Assembly: GCA_963764195.1 (NCBI GenBank)
Contig: CAVXRG010000010.1
Span: forward strand, 496,001 to 560,000
Direction of reading: 5' to 3'
Source of the DNA: JBDSSS01 sp963764195
GTDB lineage: Bacteria; Actinomycetota; Actinomycetes; Actinomycetales; Dermatophilaceae
Length of the DNA: 64,000 nt
Shown here: piece after piece, positions 25,634 to 33,331 of the stretch
Layout of the letters: every line of letters starts with the position of its first letter
How positions within the stretch are numbered: position 1 is the stretch's first letter
The notes under the pieces: generated by a model
Told to the model about the DNA's origin: nothing
Seen by the model: only the letters and a program-made list of their open reading frames with translations
Database searches by the model: none
Program-made: the position numbers and the translations under genes

Positions 25634-26243
25634 GCAGCACCAGACGCCGACTGATCTGCAGACTGATCCGTGGCCAGGGATCAACGGGCGGATCAGTCTG
25701 CATGCGGGGTCCTCAGGGGCAGCTGCAGGGGCGAGTTGCTCCGCCAGGTCAAAGGGCGCCGGCGTCAATCTGCGGATCAGTCTGCATCCGGGGTCGCCAG
25801 GACAGCACCAGACGCCGACTGATCTGCAGACTGATCCGTGGCCAGGGATCAACGGGCGGATCAGTCTGCATGCGGGATCCTCAGGGGCAGCTGCGGGGGC
25901 GAGTTGCTCTGCCAGGTGACGGGCGCCGGCGTCAATCTGCGGATCAGTCTGCATCCGGGGTCGCCAGGACAGCACCAGACGCCGACTGATCTGCAGACTG
26001 ATCCGTGGCCAGGGATCAACTGGCGGATCAGTCTGCATGCGGGGTCCCCAGGGGCAGCTGCAGGGGCGAGTTGCTCCGCCAGGTCAAAGGGCGCCGGCGT
26101 CAATCTGCGGATCAGTCTGCATCCGGGGTCGCCAGGGCAGCACCAGACGCCGACTGATCTGCAGACTGATCCGTGGCCAGGGATCAACGGGCGGATCAGT
26201 CTGCATGCGGGGTCGTCGGGGCAGCACCAGACGCCGACTGATC
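25634..26243. repeat. repeat locus B: ~168-bp units, three full copies plus partials
   Basis: The mark CAGCACC occurs at 25635, 25803, 25970, 26138 and 26222, giving periods of 168, 167, 168 and a truncated 84. Each full unit has a direct pair (CGACTGATCTGCAGACTGATCC), an inverted single core (CGGATCAGTCTGCA), a ~55-base spacer and an inverted pair (AATCTGCGGATCAGTCTGCA). The first two can form a 14-bp perfect hairpin (TGCAGACTGATCCG / CGGATCAGTCTGCA) with an 18-base loop. The units are not identical (GGGGTCC/GGGATCC; GTCAAAG/GTGACGG). The array fills most of the ~830-base gap between the convergent metallopeptidase and ctaF genes; bases 25496-25633 hold one CGGCATAC octamer and nothing else I can assign. 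Confidence 0.96.
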
Positions 26244-26266
26244 ATCCGAGCTGGTCCAGACACACG

Positions 26267-26303
26267 GACGGGGCCGGTCACCGCGCTGGTGACCGGCCCC
26301 GTC
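26267..26303 (-). terminator. strong hairpin terminator of the ctaCDF operon
   Basis: GACGGGGCCGGTCACC and GGTGACCGGCCCCGTC form a perfect 16-bp stem with a 5-base loop, 22 bases past the ctaF stop. It separates ctaF from repeat locus B. Confidence 0.85.
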
Positions 26304-26324
26304 GGGCACGAAGTGGGGACCGCC

Positions 26325-26726
26325 TCAGATGGCGTGCTCGCCGGAGAAGGACTCGAAGACCCACAGGATGAGGGCGACGACGCCGAAGAAGGCGCCGATG
26401 ATGAAGAGCCACCAGCCGACAGCGAGCCCGGTGAACATCACCGCGGCCGCCATCGCGAGCCACAGCGGGGTCCACGACTTCGCGACGAAGTAGCCGAAGT
26501 CACCCTCGGTCTCGGAGATCTCACCGTCGAGGTTGTCCTCCGGGCGGAGCGGCAGGCTGCGACCGGTCATCCAGAAGAAGAAGGCGACGAGCGCGAACAG
26601 GCCGGCGCTGAGGGTCAACGCCGTGACGCCGATCGGCTCGGACCACTTCGACCAGAAGCCGTAGAGCAGCACGACTGGAACGAAGAAGGCGAACAGGTAG
26701 CTGAAGAGCTTGGTCTCGAGGCGCAT
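26325..26726 (-). CDS. ctaF: cytochrome c oxidase subunit IV (actinobacterial CtaF)
   Basis: A 133-residue membrane protein with four hydrophobic segments, starting RLETKLFSYLFAFFVPVVLLY as typical of the actinobacterial subunit IV. The central LPLRPEDNLDGEISETEGDFG loop is acidic, and the last segment is GAFFGVVALILWVFESFSGEH. It is a structural subunit of the aa3 oxidase. Three bases separate it from the ctaD stop; it is the last gene of the leftward ctaC-ctaD-ctaF operon. Confidence 0.95.
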   Translation of the reverse strand: MRLETKLFSYLFAFFVPVVLLYGFWSKWSEPIGVTALTLSAGLFALVAFFFWMTGRSLPLRPEDNLDGEISETEGDFGYFVAKSWTPLWLAMAAAVMFTGLAVGWWLFIIGAFFGVVALILWVFESFSGEHAI

Positions 26727-26729
26727 CGG

Positions 26730-28514
26730 TCAGTCCTTGGTCTGGTGCTCGGGCGAACGCTCGCGTTCCCGTTGGGCGGCGGCCCTCACCTCGGAGAGGG
26801 TGCTCTGATCGGCGACCGGTCCCCCGCCGGCACCCGCCATGACCTCGGGGTGGTGCAGGTCGAAGGCGGGACGCTCGGAGCGGATCCGGGGCAGCGACGT
26901 GAAGTTGTGCCGCGGCGGCGGGCAGGAGGTGGCCCACTCGAGCGAGGCGCCGTAGCCCCACGGGTCGTCGGACTTGACGAGGGGCGCCTTGTGCCACGTC
27001 TTCCACACGTTGTAGACGAAGGGGATCGTCGACGCCCCGAGCAGGAACGCCCCGCAGGTCGAGACGATGTTGGCCGCCTGGAACCCTTCCTCGGGCAGGT
27101 AGTCCGCGTAGCGACGGGCCATGCCGTCGACGCCGAGCCAGTGCTGGATGAGGAAGGTGGTGTGGAACCCGACGAACAGCATCCAGAAGTGGATCTTGCC
27201 GAGGCGCTCGTCGAGCATCCGCCCGGTCAGCTTCGGCCACCAGAAGTAGTAGCCGGCGAACATCGCGAACACGACCGTGCCGAAGACGGTGTAGTGGAAG
27301 TGCGCGACGACGAAGTAGCTGTCGGACAGGTGGAAGTCGAGCGCCGGGCTCGACAGGACGATGCCGGTGAGGCCACCGAAGAGGAAGGTCACGAGGAAGC
27401 CCATCGCCCAGAGCATCGGCGTGTCCATCGACACCTTGCCGCCCCACATCGTGCCGATCCAGTTGAAGAACTTCACCCCGGTCGGCACCGCGATGAGCAT
27501 CGTCATCACCGCGAAGAACGGGAGGAGCACCTGACCGGTGACGTACATGTGGTGGGCCCACACCGTGGCCGAGAGGGCCGCGATCGCGATCGTCGCGAAG
27601 ACGAGGGTCTTGTAGCCGAAGATCGGCTTGCGCGAGAAGACGGGGATGACCTCGCTGATGATGCCGAAGAACGGCAGCGCGATGATGTAGACCTCCGGGT
27701 GGCCGAAGAACCAGAAGAGGTGCTGCCAGAGGATGACCCCACCGTTCTCGGCGTCGAAGATGTGCATCCCGAAGCGTCGGTCGCCGCCGAGCGCGAAGAG
27801 CGCCGCGGTGAGCACGGGGAAGGCCATCAGCACGAGGATCGAGGTGACGAGGATCGTCCAGGTGAACATCGGCATCCGGAACATCGTCATGCCCGGTGCA
27901 CGCATGCTGACGATCGTCGTGATGAAGTTGACCGACCCGAGGATCGTGCCGAAACCGGCCAGCGCCAGGCCGAAGACCCACAGGTCACCGCCGAGGCCAG
28001 GGCTGTAGCTGACGTCGGAGAGCGGGGCGTAGGCGAACCAGCCGAAGGCGGCTGCACCCGTCGGCGTGAGGAAGCCCGCGGAGGCGATCAGGCCCCCGAA
28101 GAGGTAGAGCCAGTAGGCGAACATGTTGAGGCGCGGGAACGCGACGTCGGGCGCACCGATCTGCAGCGGCATGATCGCGTTGGCGAACCCGGCGAACAGC
28201 GGCGTCGCGAAGAGGAGCAGCATGATCGTGCCGTGCATCGTGAACAGCTGGTTGTACTGCTCCGGGTTGTCGACGATCTGCAGGCCGGGGGCGGCCAGCT
28301 CGGCGCGGATGAGCAGCGCCATGACGCCACCGATGAGGAAGAAGATGAACGAGGTGATGAAGTAGAGGTTGCCGATCACCTTGTGGTCGGTCGTGGTGAC
28401 CCACTTGACGAAGGTCTGGCCCTTGAGCCTGCGCCGCGGCGCGGGCTGGCCGACACCGGTGGGCTCGGGGGCTCCCGGGGCGCCGGCGGGACGGTTGGCG
28501 GTAGCGGTCGACAT
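26730..28514 (-). CDS. ctaD: cytochrome c oxidase subunit I
   Basis: A 594-residue, twelve-helix heme-copper oxidase core. Visible are the heme a/a3 and CuB regions: MHGTIMLLLFATPLFAGF, WQHLFWFFGHPEVYIIALPFFG (the His-Tyr crosslink helix), WAHHMYVTGQVLLPFFAV and SYFVVAHFHYTVFGTVVFAM. The D-channel NAIMPLQIGAPDVAFPRLN motif is present. It reduces O2 to water and pumps protons. The start overlaps the ctaC stop. Confidence 0.97.
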   Translation of the reverse strand: MSTATANRPAGAPGAPEPTGVGQPAPRRRLKGQTFVKWVTTTDHKVIGNLYFITSFIFFLIGGVMALLIRAELAAPGLQIVDNPEQYNQLFTMHGTIMLLLFATPLFAGFANAIMPLQIGAPDVAFPRLNMFAYWLYLFGGLIASAGFLTPTGAAAFGWFAYAPLSDVSYSPGLGGDLWVFGLALAGFGTILGSVNFITTIVSMRAPGMTMFRMPMFTWTILVTSILVLMAFPVLTAALFALGGDRRFGMHIFDAENGGVILWQHLFWFFGHPEVYIIALPFFGIISEVIPVFSRKPIFGYKTLVFATIAIAALSATVWAHHMYVTGQVLLPFFAVMTMLIAVPTGVKFFNWIGTMWGGKVSMDTPMLWAMGFLVTFLFGGLTGIVLSSPALDFHLSDSYFVVAHFHYTVFGTVVFAMFAGYYFWWPKLTGRMLDERLGKIHFWMLFVGFHTTFLIQHWLGVDGMARRYADYLPEEGFQAANIVSTCGAFLLGASTIPFVYNVWKTWHKAPLVKSDDPWGYGASLEWATSCPPPRHNFTSLPRIRSERPAFDLHHPEVMAGAGGGPVADQSTLSEVRAAAQRERERSPEHQTKD

Positions 28515-29464
28515 CAGTTGCTCCCAGTGAGGGCAGGGGCGGGAACCTTGGCGGCGTCCTCGGGTACGAGGGACTCACGGCTGGCATCGACGGGGATCTG
28601 GCCCGTCTGGCCGATCGAGGCCAGGCGCGACATCTCCTGGTCGTACTCGTTCTGCGGGACGACCTTGACCATGAAGAGCATCTCGGAGTGGTAGGCCCCG
28701 CAGAGCTCGGCGCACTTGCCCTGGAACGTCCCGGTCTGGCTCGGCACGATCTGGAGCTTGTTCGTCTTGCCCGGGATGATGTCGAGCTTGGTCAAGAACG
28801 ACGGCACCCAGAAGCTGTGGATGACGTCGCGGGAGTTGAGGACGAACTCGACCCGCTTGTTCACCGGCAGGTACAGCACGGGCATCGTGGCCCGCTTGCC
28901 GGTGGTCCCGTCGAGGTTGGTCTGCACGCCGGTCTCGTAGACGTCGGAGTCGACGTAGTTGAAGTCCCAGCTCCACTGCTTGGCGACGACGCTGACGGTC
29001 ACGTCGGGCTTCTTGCTCGTGTCGGTCAGCGCGGACTCGTCACGCGCCGTGTAGTAGAAGAACACGGCGACCATGAAGACGGGGATGATCGTGTAGAGCA
29101 TCTCGACGGGCACGTTGTAGCGCAGCTGGACCGGAAGCGCCTCGTCACCCTTCTTGCGCCGGAAGCGGATCGCCGCGTAGAGCATGAGCCCCCACGTGAT
29201 CGCGCCGACGGCGAGGACGGCGATCCAGGTTCCGACCCAGAGGTCGGTGACCCGCTTGCCGCTGTCGGAGACCGCGTCGGGGAGGTAGCCGTCGGACAGC
29301 TGACCCTGACAGCCAGCCAGGGCCAGGGCGCTCAGCGCCACCAGCCCGCCGAGGCGCAGGCCGCGCCGTCGATGGGGCCGCGCTCCCACCGCCGCGGAGG
29401 CAGAGGGGGTCTCGTCGTGCTCAGGCACCAGGTGCACCTTTCGTTCCGTCCTCAGGTCGCGCAT
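28514..29464 (-). CDS. ctaC: cytochrome c oxidase subunit II (lipoprotein)
   Basis: A 316-residue subunit with a lipobox ending at Cys52 (SALALAGC). Two membrane helices follow (LWVGTWIAVLAVGAITWGLML and VEMLYTIIPVFMVAVFFYY), then a cupredoxin domain carrying the CuA centre in CAELCGAYHSEM with an upstream HSFW histidine. The ATG at 29464 is chosen because the sequence before it loses family resemblance; GTG in KVHLVPEHD is a shorter option. It is the first gene of ctaC-ctaD-ctaF and is divergent from the cysteine-desulfurase-like gene. Confidence 0.95.
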   Translation of the reverse strand: MRDLRTERKVHLVPEHDETPSASAAVGARPHRRRGLRLGGLVALSALALAGCQGQLSDGYLPDAVSDSGKRVTDLWVGTWIAVLAVGAITWGLMLYAAIRFRRKKGDEALPVQLRYNVPVEMLYTIIPVFMVAVFFYYTARDESALTDTSKKPDVTVSVVAKQWSWDFNYVDSDVYETGVQTNLDGTTGKRATMPVLYLPVNKRVEFVLNSRDVIHSFWVPSFLTKLDIIPGKTNKLQIVPSQTGTFQGKCAELCGAYHSEMLFMVKVVPQNEYDQEMSRLASIGQTGQIPVDASRESLVPEDAAKVPAPALTGSN

Positions 29465-29563
29465 GGCGTTCCCCTCGAGCGTGTTCGGTCCGTCGGTTCG
29501 GGCACGGAATGCCCACTCCCAGACCTTACCGCCTGCCCCAACGCGTGTCCGGTAGGGGGCGGC

Positions 29564-29569
29564 TAACGT
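29564..29569 (+). promoter_or_regulatory. putative -10 element, leaderless start of the desulfurase-like gene
   Basis: TAACGT lies six bases upstream of the GTG at 29576; no ribosome site is present. Confidence 0.45.
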
Positions 29570-29575
29570 TGGACA

Positions 29576-30757
29576 GTGAACAGTCACCCCCCGGGCCCGG
29601 CGCCACGGCGCCTGCTCGACGCCGCGAGCGGCCCGCTCCACCCGGTGGCCCGGGACACGCTGCTCGCCGCCCTCGAGGCGGGCTGGGCCGACCCGGCGCG
29701 GCTGCACGCCGAGGGCCGACGTGCGCGGGCACTGCTCGACCGGGCCCGCGAGGTCGTCGCGACCGGACTCGGGGTCCGCCCGCCCGAGGTGAGCTTCCTG
29801 TCGAACGGCTCGGTCGCGCTGCTCCGCGCCGTCGAGGGGACCCGGTATGCCGCCCGCCGCCACGGGGCGCGCCTCGTGGCCTCAGCGGTCGAGCACTCCG
29901 CGGTGCTCGTCCCGGCCCGCGGACGCGCGTCGCGGACCGACGACCCCGACCAGCTCGACGAGGTCCGCGTCGACGCGGACGGACGGGTCGACCTCGAGGC
30001 GTGGCGAGTGGCCGTCGGCCGGCCGGGGACGGTCGCGGCCGCCCTCCAGAGCGCCAACGGCGAGGTGGGCACGCGGCAGCCCCTCGCCGCGGCCCGGGCG
30101 GCGTGTCGCGAGCACGGGGTGCCCCTCGTCGTCGACGCGACGGCGTCACTCGGTCGTGACCGCGTCCCGACCGACCACGACGTGCTCGTCGGTGACGCGC
30201 GCTCCTGGGGCGGGCCGCCCCTGGGCGTCCTCGTCGTCCGGGAGGGCACCCGCTGGCAGTGGGCGGACGCCCGGGCCGACGTCGAGCACGGGCGGTCCGA
30301 GACGACCCCGTGGGTCCCGCTCGCCCTCGCGGCGGCCGAGGCGTGGCAGCAGACAGCCGCCACGCGCGACACCGACGCAGCGGCGTGCCGGGGACTCGTC
30401 GACTCGATCCGCACCGCCGCCGGCCGCGTCGAGGACACCGAGGTCGTCGGGGACGCCGCCGACCGACTCCCCCACGTCGTCACCTTCTCCGCCCTCTACG
30501 CCGACGGCGAGTCCCTCGTCGGGGGCTTCGACCGGTCGGGGTTCGCCGTCGCCAGCGGGTCGGCCTGCACGTCGAGCACGCTCGAGCCGAGCCACGTCCT
30601 CGCCGCGATGGGGCGCCTGACGCACGGCAACGTCCGGGTCACCCTCCCACTCGAGGCCGTCAGCCCCGGCCGGACCGACGACGTCGCCGCCTTCTGCGCC
30701 GCCATCGGACCCACCGTCGCGGCCACCCGACGCGAGCTGGGGGCCGGCGACCTGTGA
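29576..30757 (+). CDS. cysteine desulfurase-like protein without any lysine
   Basis: A 393-residue protein of the aminotransferase class V/NifS fold. Kept features are SNGSVALLRAV, the PLP-ring His in SAVEHSAVL (H107), QSANGEVGTRQPL, the pyridine-N Asp in VVDATASLG (D187) and the mobile catalytic loop SGSACTSSTLEPSHVL with Cys331. Where IscS/NifS have SxHK, this protein reads GDARSWGGPP (R209), and I find no lysine anywhere in the translation. A normal PLP Schiff base is therefore impossible. It may bind PLP non-covalently, act as a sulfur-carrying scaffold, or be inactive. It is coupled by overlap (GTGA) to a TusA-like gene, which points to sulfur relay. Confidence 0.88.
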   Translation: MNSHPPGPAPRRLLDAASGPLHPVARDTLLAALEAGWADPARLHAEGRRARALLDRAREVVATGLGVRPPEVSFLSNGSVALLRAVEGTRYAARRHGARLVASAVEHSAVLVPARGRASRTDDPDQLDEVRVDADGRVDLEAWRVAVGRPGTVAAALQSANGEVGTRQPLAAARAACREHGVPLVVDATASLGRDRVPTDHDVLVGDARSWGGPPLGVLVVREGTRWQWADARADVEHGRSETTPWVPLALAAAEAWQQTAATRDTDAAACRGLVDSIRTAAGRVEDTEVVGDAADRLPHVVTFSALYADGESLVGGFDRSGFAVASGSACTSSTLEPSHVLAAMGRLTHGNVRVTLPLEAVSPGRTDDVAAFCAAIGPTVAATRRELGAGDL

Positions 30758-31062
30758 GCGGCGACCCGGCCGACAGGCCCTCCGTCCCCGAGGACGGACT
30801 CGACCCGGGCAGCGGGTTCGCCGTGCTGGACGCCCGCGGGCTGCGCTGCCCCCTGCCCGTCATCCACCTCGCCCGGCTCGTCCACGACGACGGGAGCGCG
30901 CGGGGTGTCACCGTGTGGGCAACCGACCCCGCGGCGGCCCACGACCTGCCCGCCTGGTGCCGGATGCGGGGTCACCGCTTTGTCGGGAGCCGTCCGGGAG
31001 GCGGGCACACGGCATACGACATCGAGGTCGTCAGCGCCACGGACGCGGCAGCGGCACCCTGA
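30754..31062 (+). CDS. TusA-family sulfurtransferase
   Basis: A 102-residue SirA/TusA-fold protein. The sulfur-carrying Cys lies in the signature LDARGLRCPLPVIHLARLV (CPxP). The second half keeps TDPAAAHDLPAWCRMRGHRFVG, the region contacting the sulfur donor in TusA. It overlaps the preceding desulfurase-like gene by 4 bases and probably accepts sulfur from it or works with it. Possible targets are tRNA thiolation, molybdopterin or Fe-S metabolism. Its last 32 bases overlap the convergent aat gene. Confidence 0.9.
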   Translation: MSGDPADRPSVPEDGLDPGSGFAVLDARGLRCPLPVIHLARLVHDDGSARGVTVWATDPAAAHDLPAWCRMRGHRFVGSRPGGGHTAYDIEVVSATDAAAAP

Positions 31063-31702
31063 GCGCCCGCGTGAGCAGCTCACGGTAGGTCGCCCGGGAG
31101 ACCTCGGTGACGCCGAGCGTCGCGAGGTGGTCGGTGCGCCACTGGACGTCGATGAGTCGGTCGGGCTCGTCGTCGGAGAGCAGCGCATGGAGGCCGACGA
31201 GGGCCACCTTGGAGGCGTCCCGCACGGTGTGGAACATCGACTCCCCGGCGAAGAGGCCGCCGATGGCCACCCCGTAGAGGCCGCCGACGAGCCGGTCGTC
31301 CTGCCAGGTCTCGATCGAGTGCGCCCAGCCCGCGGCGTGCAGCTCCGCGTAGGCGTCGGTGACCTCCGTCGTGATCCACCGGCCCTCACGGTCCGGGTCG
31401 GCACAGCCGGCCACGACGTCGTCGAACGCCGTGTCGACCCGGACCTCGAAGTGCCTGGCCGCCTTGCGCAGCGACCGGCTCACCCGCAGGTCACCGAGGC
31501 GCAGCACCCCACGCGGGTCCGGTGACCACCACCCGATCGGGGGCGCGCCGTGCTCCCCCACCCCCATCGGAAAGACGCCGACGGAGTATGCCGCGTGCAA
31601 CGTCGCCACCTCGAGGTCGGCCCCCAGCCCGACGAGGTCCTCACCGGGCTGGGCCCGGTCGAGGGCGAAGTCCCACGGTGTGGGTGGGGGCGTCTCGGGC
31701 AC
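31031..31702 (-). CDS. aat: leucyl/phenylalanyl-tRNA--protein transferase
   Basis: A 223-residue N-end-rule enzyme that adds Leu or Phe to proteins with basic N-termini for ClpS/ClpAP degradation. Family motifs are AYSVGVFPMG, IGWWSPDPRGVL, the VDTAFDDVVAGCADP region, TEVTDAYAELHAAGWAHSIE and GGLYGVAIGGLFAGESMF, ending IDVQWRTDHLATLGV. The GTG at 31702 (VPETPPPTPW) is chosen. The 3' end overlaps the TusA-like gene by 32 bases on the other strand. Confidence 0.95.
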   Translation of the reverse strand: MPETPPPTPWDFALDRAQPGEDLVGLGADLEVATLHAAYSVGVFPMGVGEHGAPPIGWWSPDPRGVLRLGDLRVSRSLRKAARHFEVRVDTAFDDVVAGCADPDREGRWITTEVTDAYAELHAAGWAHSIETWQDDRLVGGLYGVAIGGLFAGESMFHTVRDASKVALVGLHALLSDDEPDRLIDVQWRTDHLATLGVTEVSRATYRELLTRALRVPLPRPWR

Positions 31703-31713
31703 GGCGCCGCCGG

Positions 31714-32700
31714 TCAGGGACGCGGGCAGGAGATGTGCGGCGCGATCTCGTCGGCTGCCTCGGCCCCGTAGGCGTCCGCGAGCCGCTCGAGGAAGCGGGA
31801 CGTGGACAGGACGTACTCCTGGGTGCCGACCGTCTCGATGACGTAGGTCGCGAGCATCGAGCCGAGCTCGGCGCAGCGCTGGTGCGGCAGGCCCGAGGCC
31901 AGGCCGGTGAGGAAGCCGGAGCGGAAGGCGTCGCCGACGCCGGTCGGGTCGGCCTTGCGGACCTCCCGCGCGATACCGACCTCGATCGGCTCCTCGCCAC
32001 GGGCCCGGACGGTGACCCCGTCCTTGCCCCGCGTCTTGACCTGGACCCGCACCCGGTCGGCCAGCTCCTCCTCGGTCCAGCCGGTCTTCTGGCAGGCGAG
32101 GTGGCTCTCGTACTCGTTGGTGAAGAGGTACTCGGCGCCGTCGATGAGGCGGGCGATGGTCGGGCCGTCGCAGAAGGCGAGCTGCTGGGAAGGATCCGCG
32201 GCGAAGGGCAGGCCCCGCTTGCGGCACTCGTCGGAGTGGCGCAGCATCCCCTCGGGGTCGTTCGCCCCGATGACGACGAGGTCGAGACCACCGACGCGCG
32301 CTGCGACAGGCGCGAGCTCGATGTCGCGGGCCTCGGTCATGGCCCCTGCGTAGAAGGTGGCGATCTGGGCCATGTCGCGGTCGGTCGTGCAGATGAAGCG
32401 CGCGGTGTGCTGGGACTCGGAGTAGTGCACCGAGGCGCAGTCGACGCCGTGCCGCTCGAGCCAGCTGCGGTAGTCGGCGAAGTCCTGCCCGACCGCACCG
32501 ACGAGGATCGGCGACTGGCCGAGGTTGGCCATCCCGAAGGCGATGTTGGCCGCCACTCCCCCGCGCCGGACCTGGAGGTCCTCGGTGAGGAAGGACAACG
32601 AGATCTTGTCGAGCTGCTCGACGACGAGGGACTCGGCGAAGAGACCGTCGAAGGTCATCAGGTGGTCGGTGGCGATGGATCCGGTGATGGCGATGCGCAC
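31714..32700 (-). CDS. PfkB-family carbohydrate/nucleoside kinase
   Basis: A 328-residue ribokinase-family protein. It has the N-terminal GSIATDHLMTF, the glycine pair motif VRRGGVAANIAFGMANLG, and the catalytic signature KADPTGVGDAFRSGFLTGL with the Asp base. It resembles the adenosine-kinase-like group common in actinobacteria; adenosine is a likely but unproven substrate. The GTG at 32700 has TAGGTT seven bases upstream, a leaderless arrangement. aat follows 11 bases downstream. Confidence 0.88.
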   Translation of the reverse strand: MRIAITGSIATDHLMTFDGLFAESLVVEQLDKISLSFLTEDLQVRRGGVAANIAFGMANLGQSPILVGAVGQDFADYRSWLERHGVDCASVHYSESQHTARFICTTDRDMAQIATFYAGAMTEARDIELAPVAARVGGLDLVVIGANDPEGMLRHSDECRKRGLPFAADPSQQLAFCDGPTIARLIDGAEYLFTNEYESHLACQKTGWTEEELADRVRVQVKTRGKDGVTVRARGEEPIEVGIAREVRKADPTGVGDAFRSGFLTGLASGLPHQRCAELGSMLATYVIETVGTQEYVLSTSRFLERLADAYGAEAADEIAPHISCPRP

Positions 32701-32707
32701 AGCGAGA

Positions 32708-32713
32708 AACCTA
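32708..32713 (-). promoter_or_regulatory. putative -10 element, leaderless start of the PfkB kinase
   Basis: Reads TAGGTT on the minus strand, seven bases before the GTG at 32700. Confidence 0.45.
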
Positions 32714-32736
32714 TCCCGTCCCCCCGCCGGGCACCG

Positions 32737-32770
32737 CGAAGGGCCCGACCACGGGTGGTCGGGCCCTTCG
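32737..32770 (-). terminator. hairpin terminator after the Fe-S carrier gene
   Basis: CGAAGGGCCCGACCA and TGGTCGGGCCCTTCG form a perfect 15-bp stem with a CGGG loop between the A-type carrier stop and the PfkB promoter. Confidence 0.85.
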
Positions 32771-32802
32771 TCGTCAGCGTCCGGCCCGGACGCCGGGTGT
32801 GC

Positions 32803-33192
32803 TCAGCTGAAGGAGTCGCCGCAGGCGCAGCTGCTGCCGGCGTTGGGGTTGTCGATGGTGAACCCCTGCTTCTCGATCGTGTCGGCGAAGTCGATGGTCG
32901 CGCCCTCGAGGTAGGGCGAGCTCATCCGGTCGACGACGACCTCGACACCGTCGAAGTCGCGGGTCAGGTCACCGTCGAGGGTGCGCTCGTCGAAGTAGAG
33001 CTGGTAGATCAGGCCGGAGCAGCCACCGGGCTGCACGCCGACCCGGAGGCGGAGGTCGTCACGACCCTCCTGCTCGAGCAGGCTCTTGACCTTGGTCGCG
33101 GCGACATCCGTGAGGACGACGCCGTGGGCCGGGGTCTCGGTCTCTGCCGGAGCCGCCGTCTCGGAGGCGGAAACGTTCGTCTCAACACTCAT
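32803..33192 (-). CDS. erpA: A-type iron-sulfur carrier / insertion protein (ErpA-like)
   Basis: A 129-residue HesB/IscA-family protein that delivers Fe-S clusters to target enzymes. The three ligand cysteines are present: Cys58 in QPGGCSGL and Cys122/Cys124 in SSCACGDSFS. An Ala/Glu/Thr-rich ~20-residue N-terminal extension precedes the domain. The ATG at 33192 (SVETNVSASE) is the chosen start. NadA and the Rieske subunit nearby are Fe-S proteins. A hairpin terminator follows. Confidence 0.94.
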   Translation of the reverse strand: MSVETNVSASETAAPAETETPAHGVVLTDVAATKVKSLLEQEGRDDLRLRVGVQPGGCSGLIYQLYFDERTLDGDLTRDFDGVEVVVDRMSSPYLEGATIDFADTIEKQGFTIDNPNAGSSCACGDSFS

Positions 33193-33331
33193 CGTGTGTG
33201 TCCTTACCGTCGTGGTGCGTGGGTCGGTCGTGACAACCCGTGCCGTGTCGGTTCTGTTCCCGACCCGCCAATGGTACGACGCCGAGCCGATGGGACCGGC
33301 ATCCCACCCCGACGGGGCCGTCCGCACGGGG

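Noticed and set aside
16175..26243. CRISPR arrays at the repeat loci
   Set aside because: The intervals between repeated cores are themselves repeated, unit lengths are 82-168 bp, and no cas gene is present.
26037..28694. An 885-codon open frame on the plus strand opposite ctaF and ctaD
   Set aside because: It mirrors strongly conserved ctaD codons, has a charged, low-complexity composition rich in Glu, Arg and Gly, and crosses repeat locus B. It is a GC-bias shadow.
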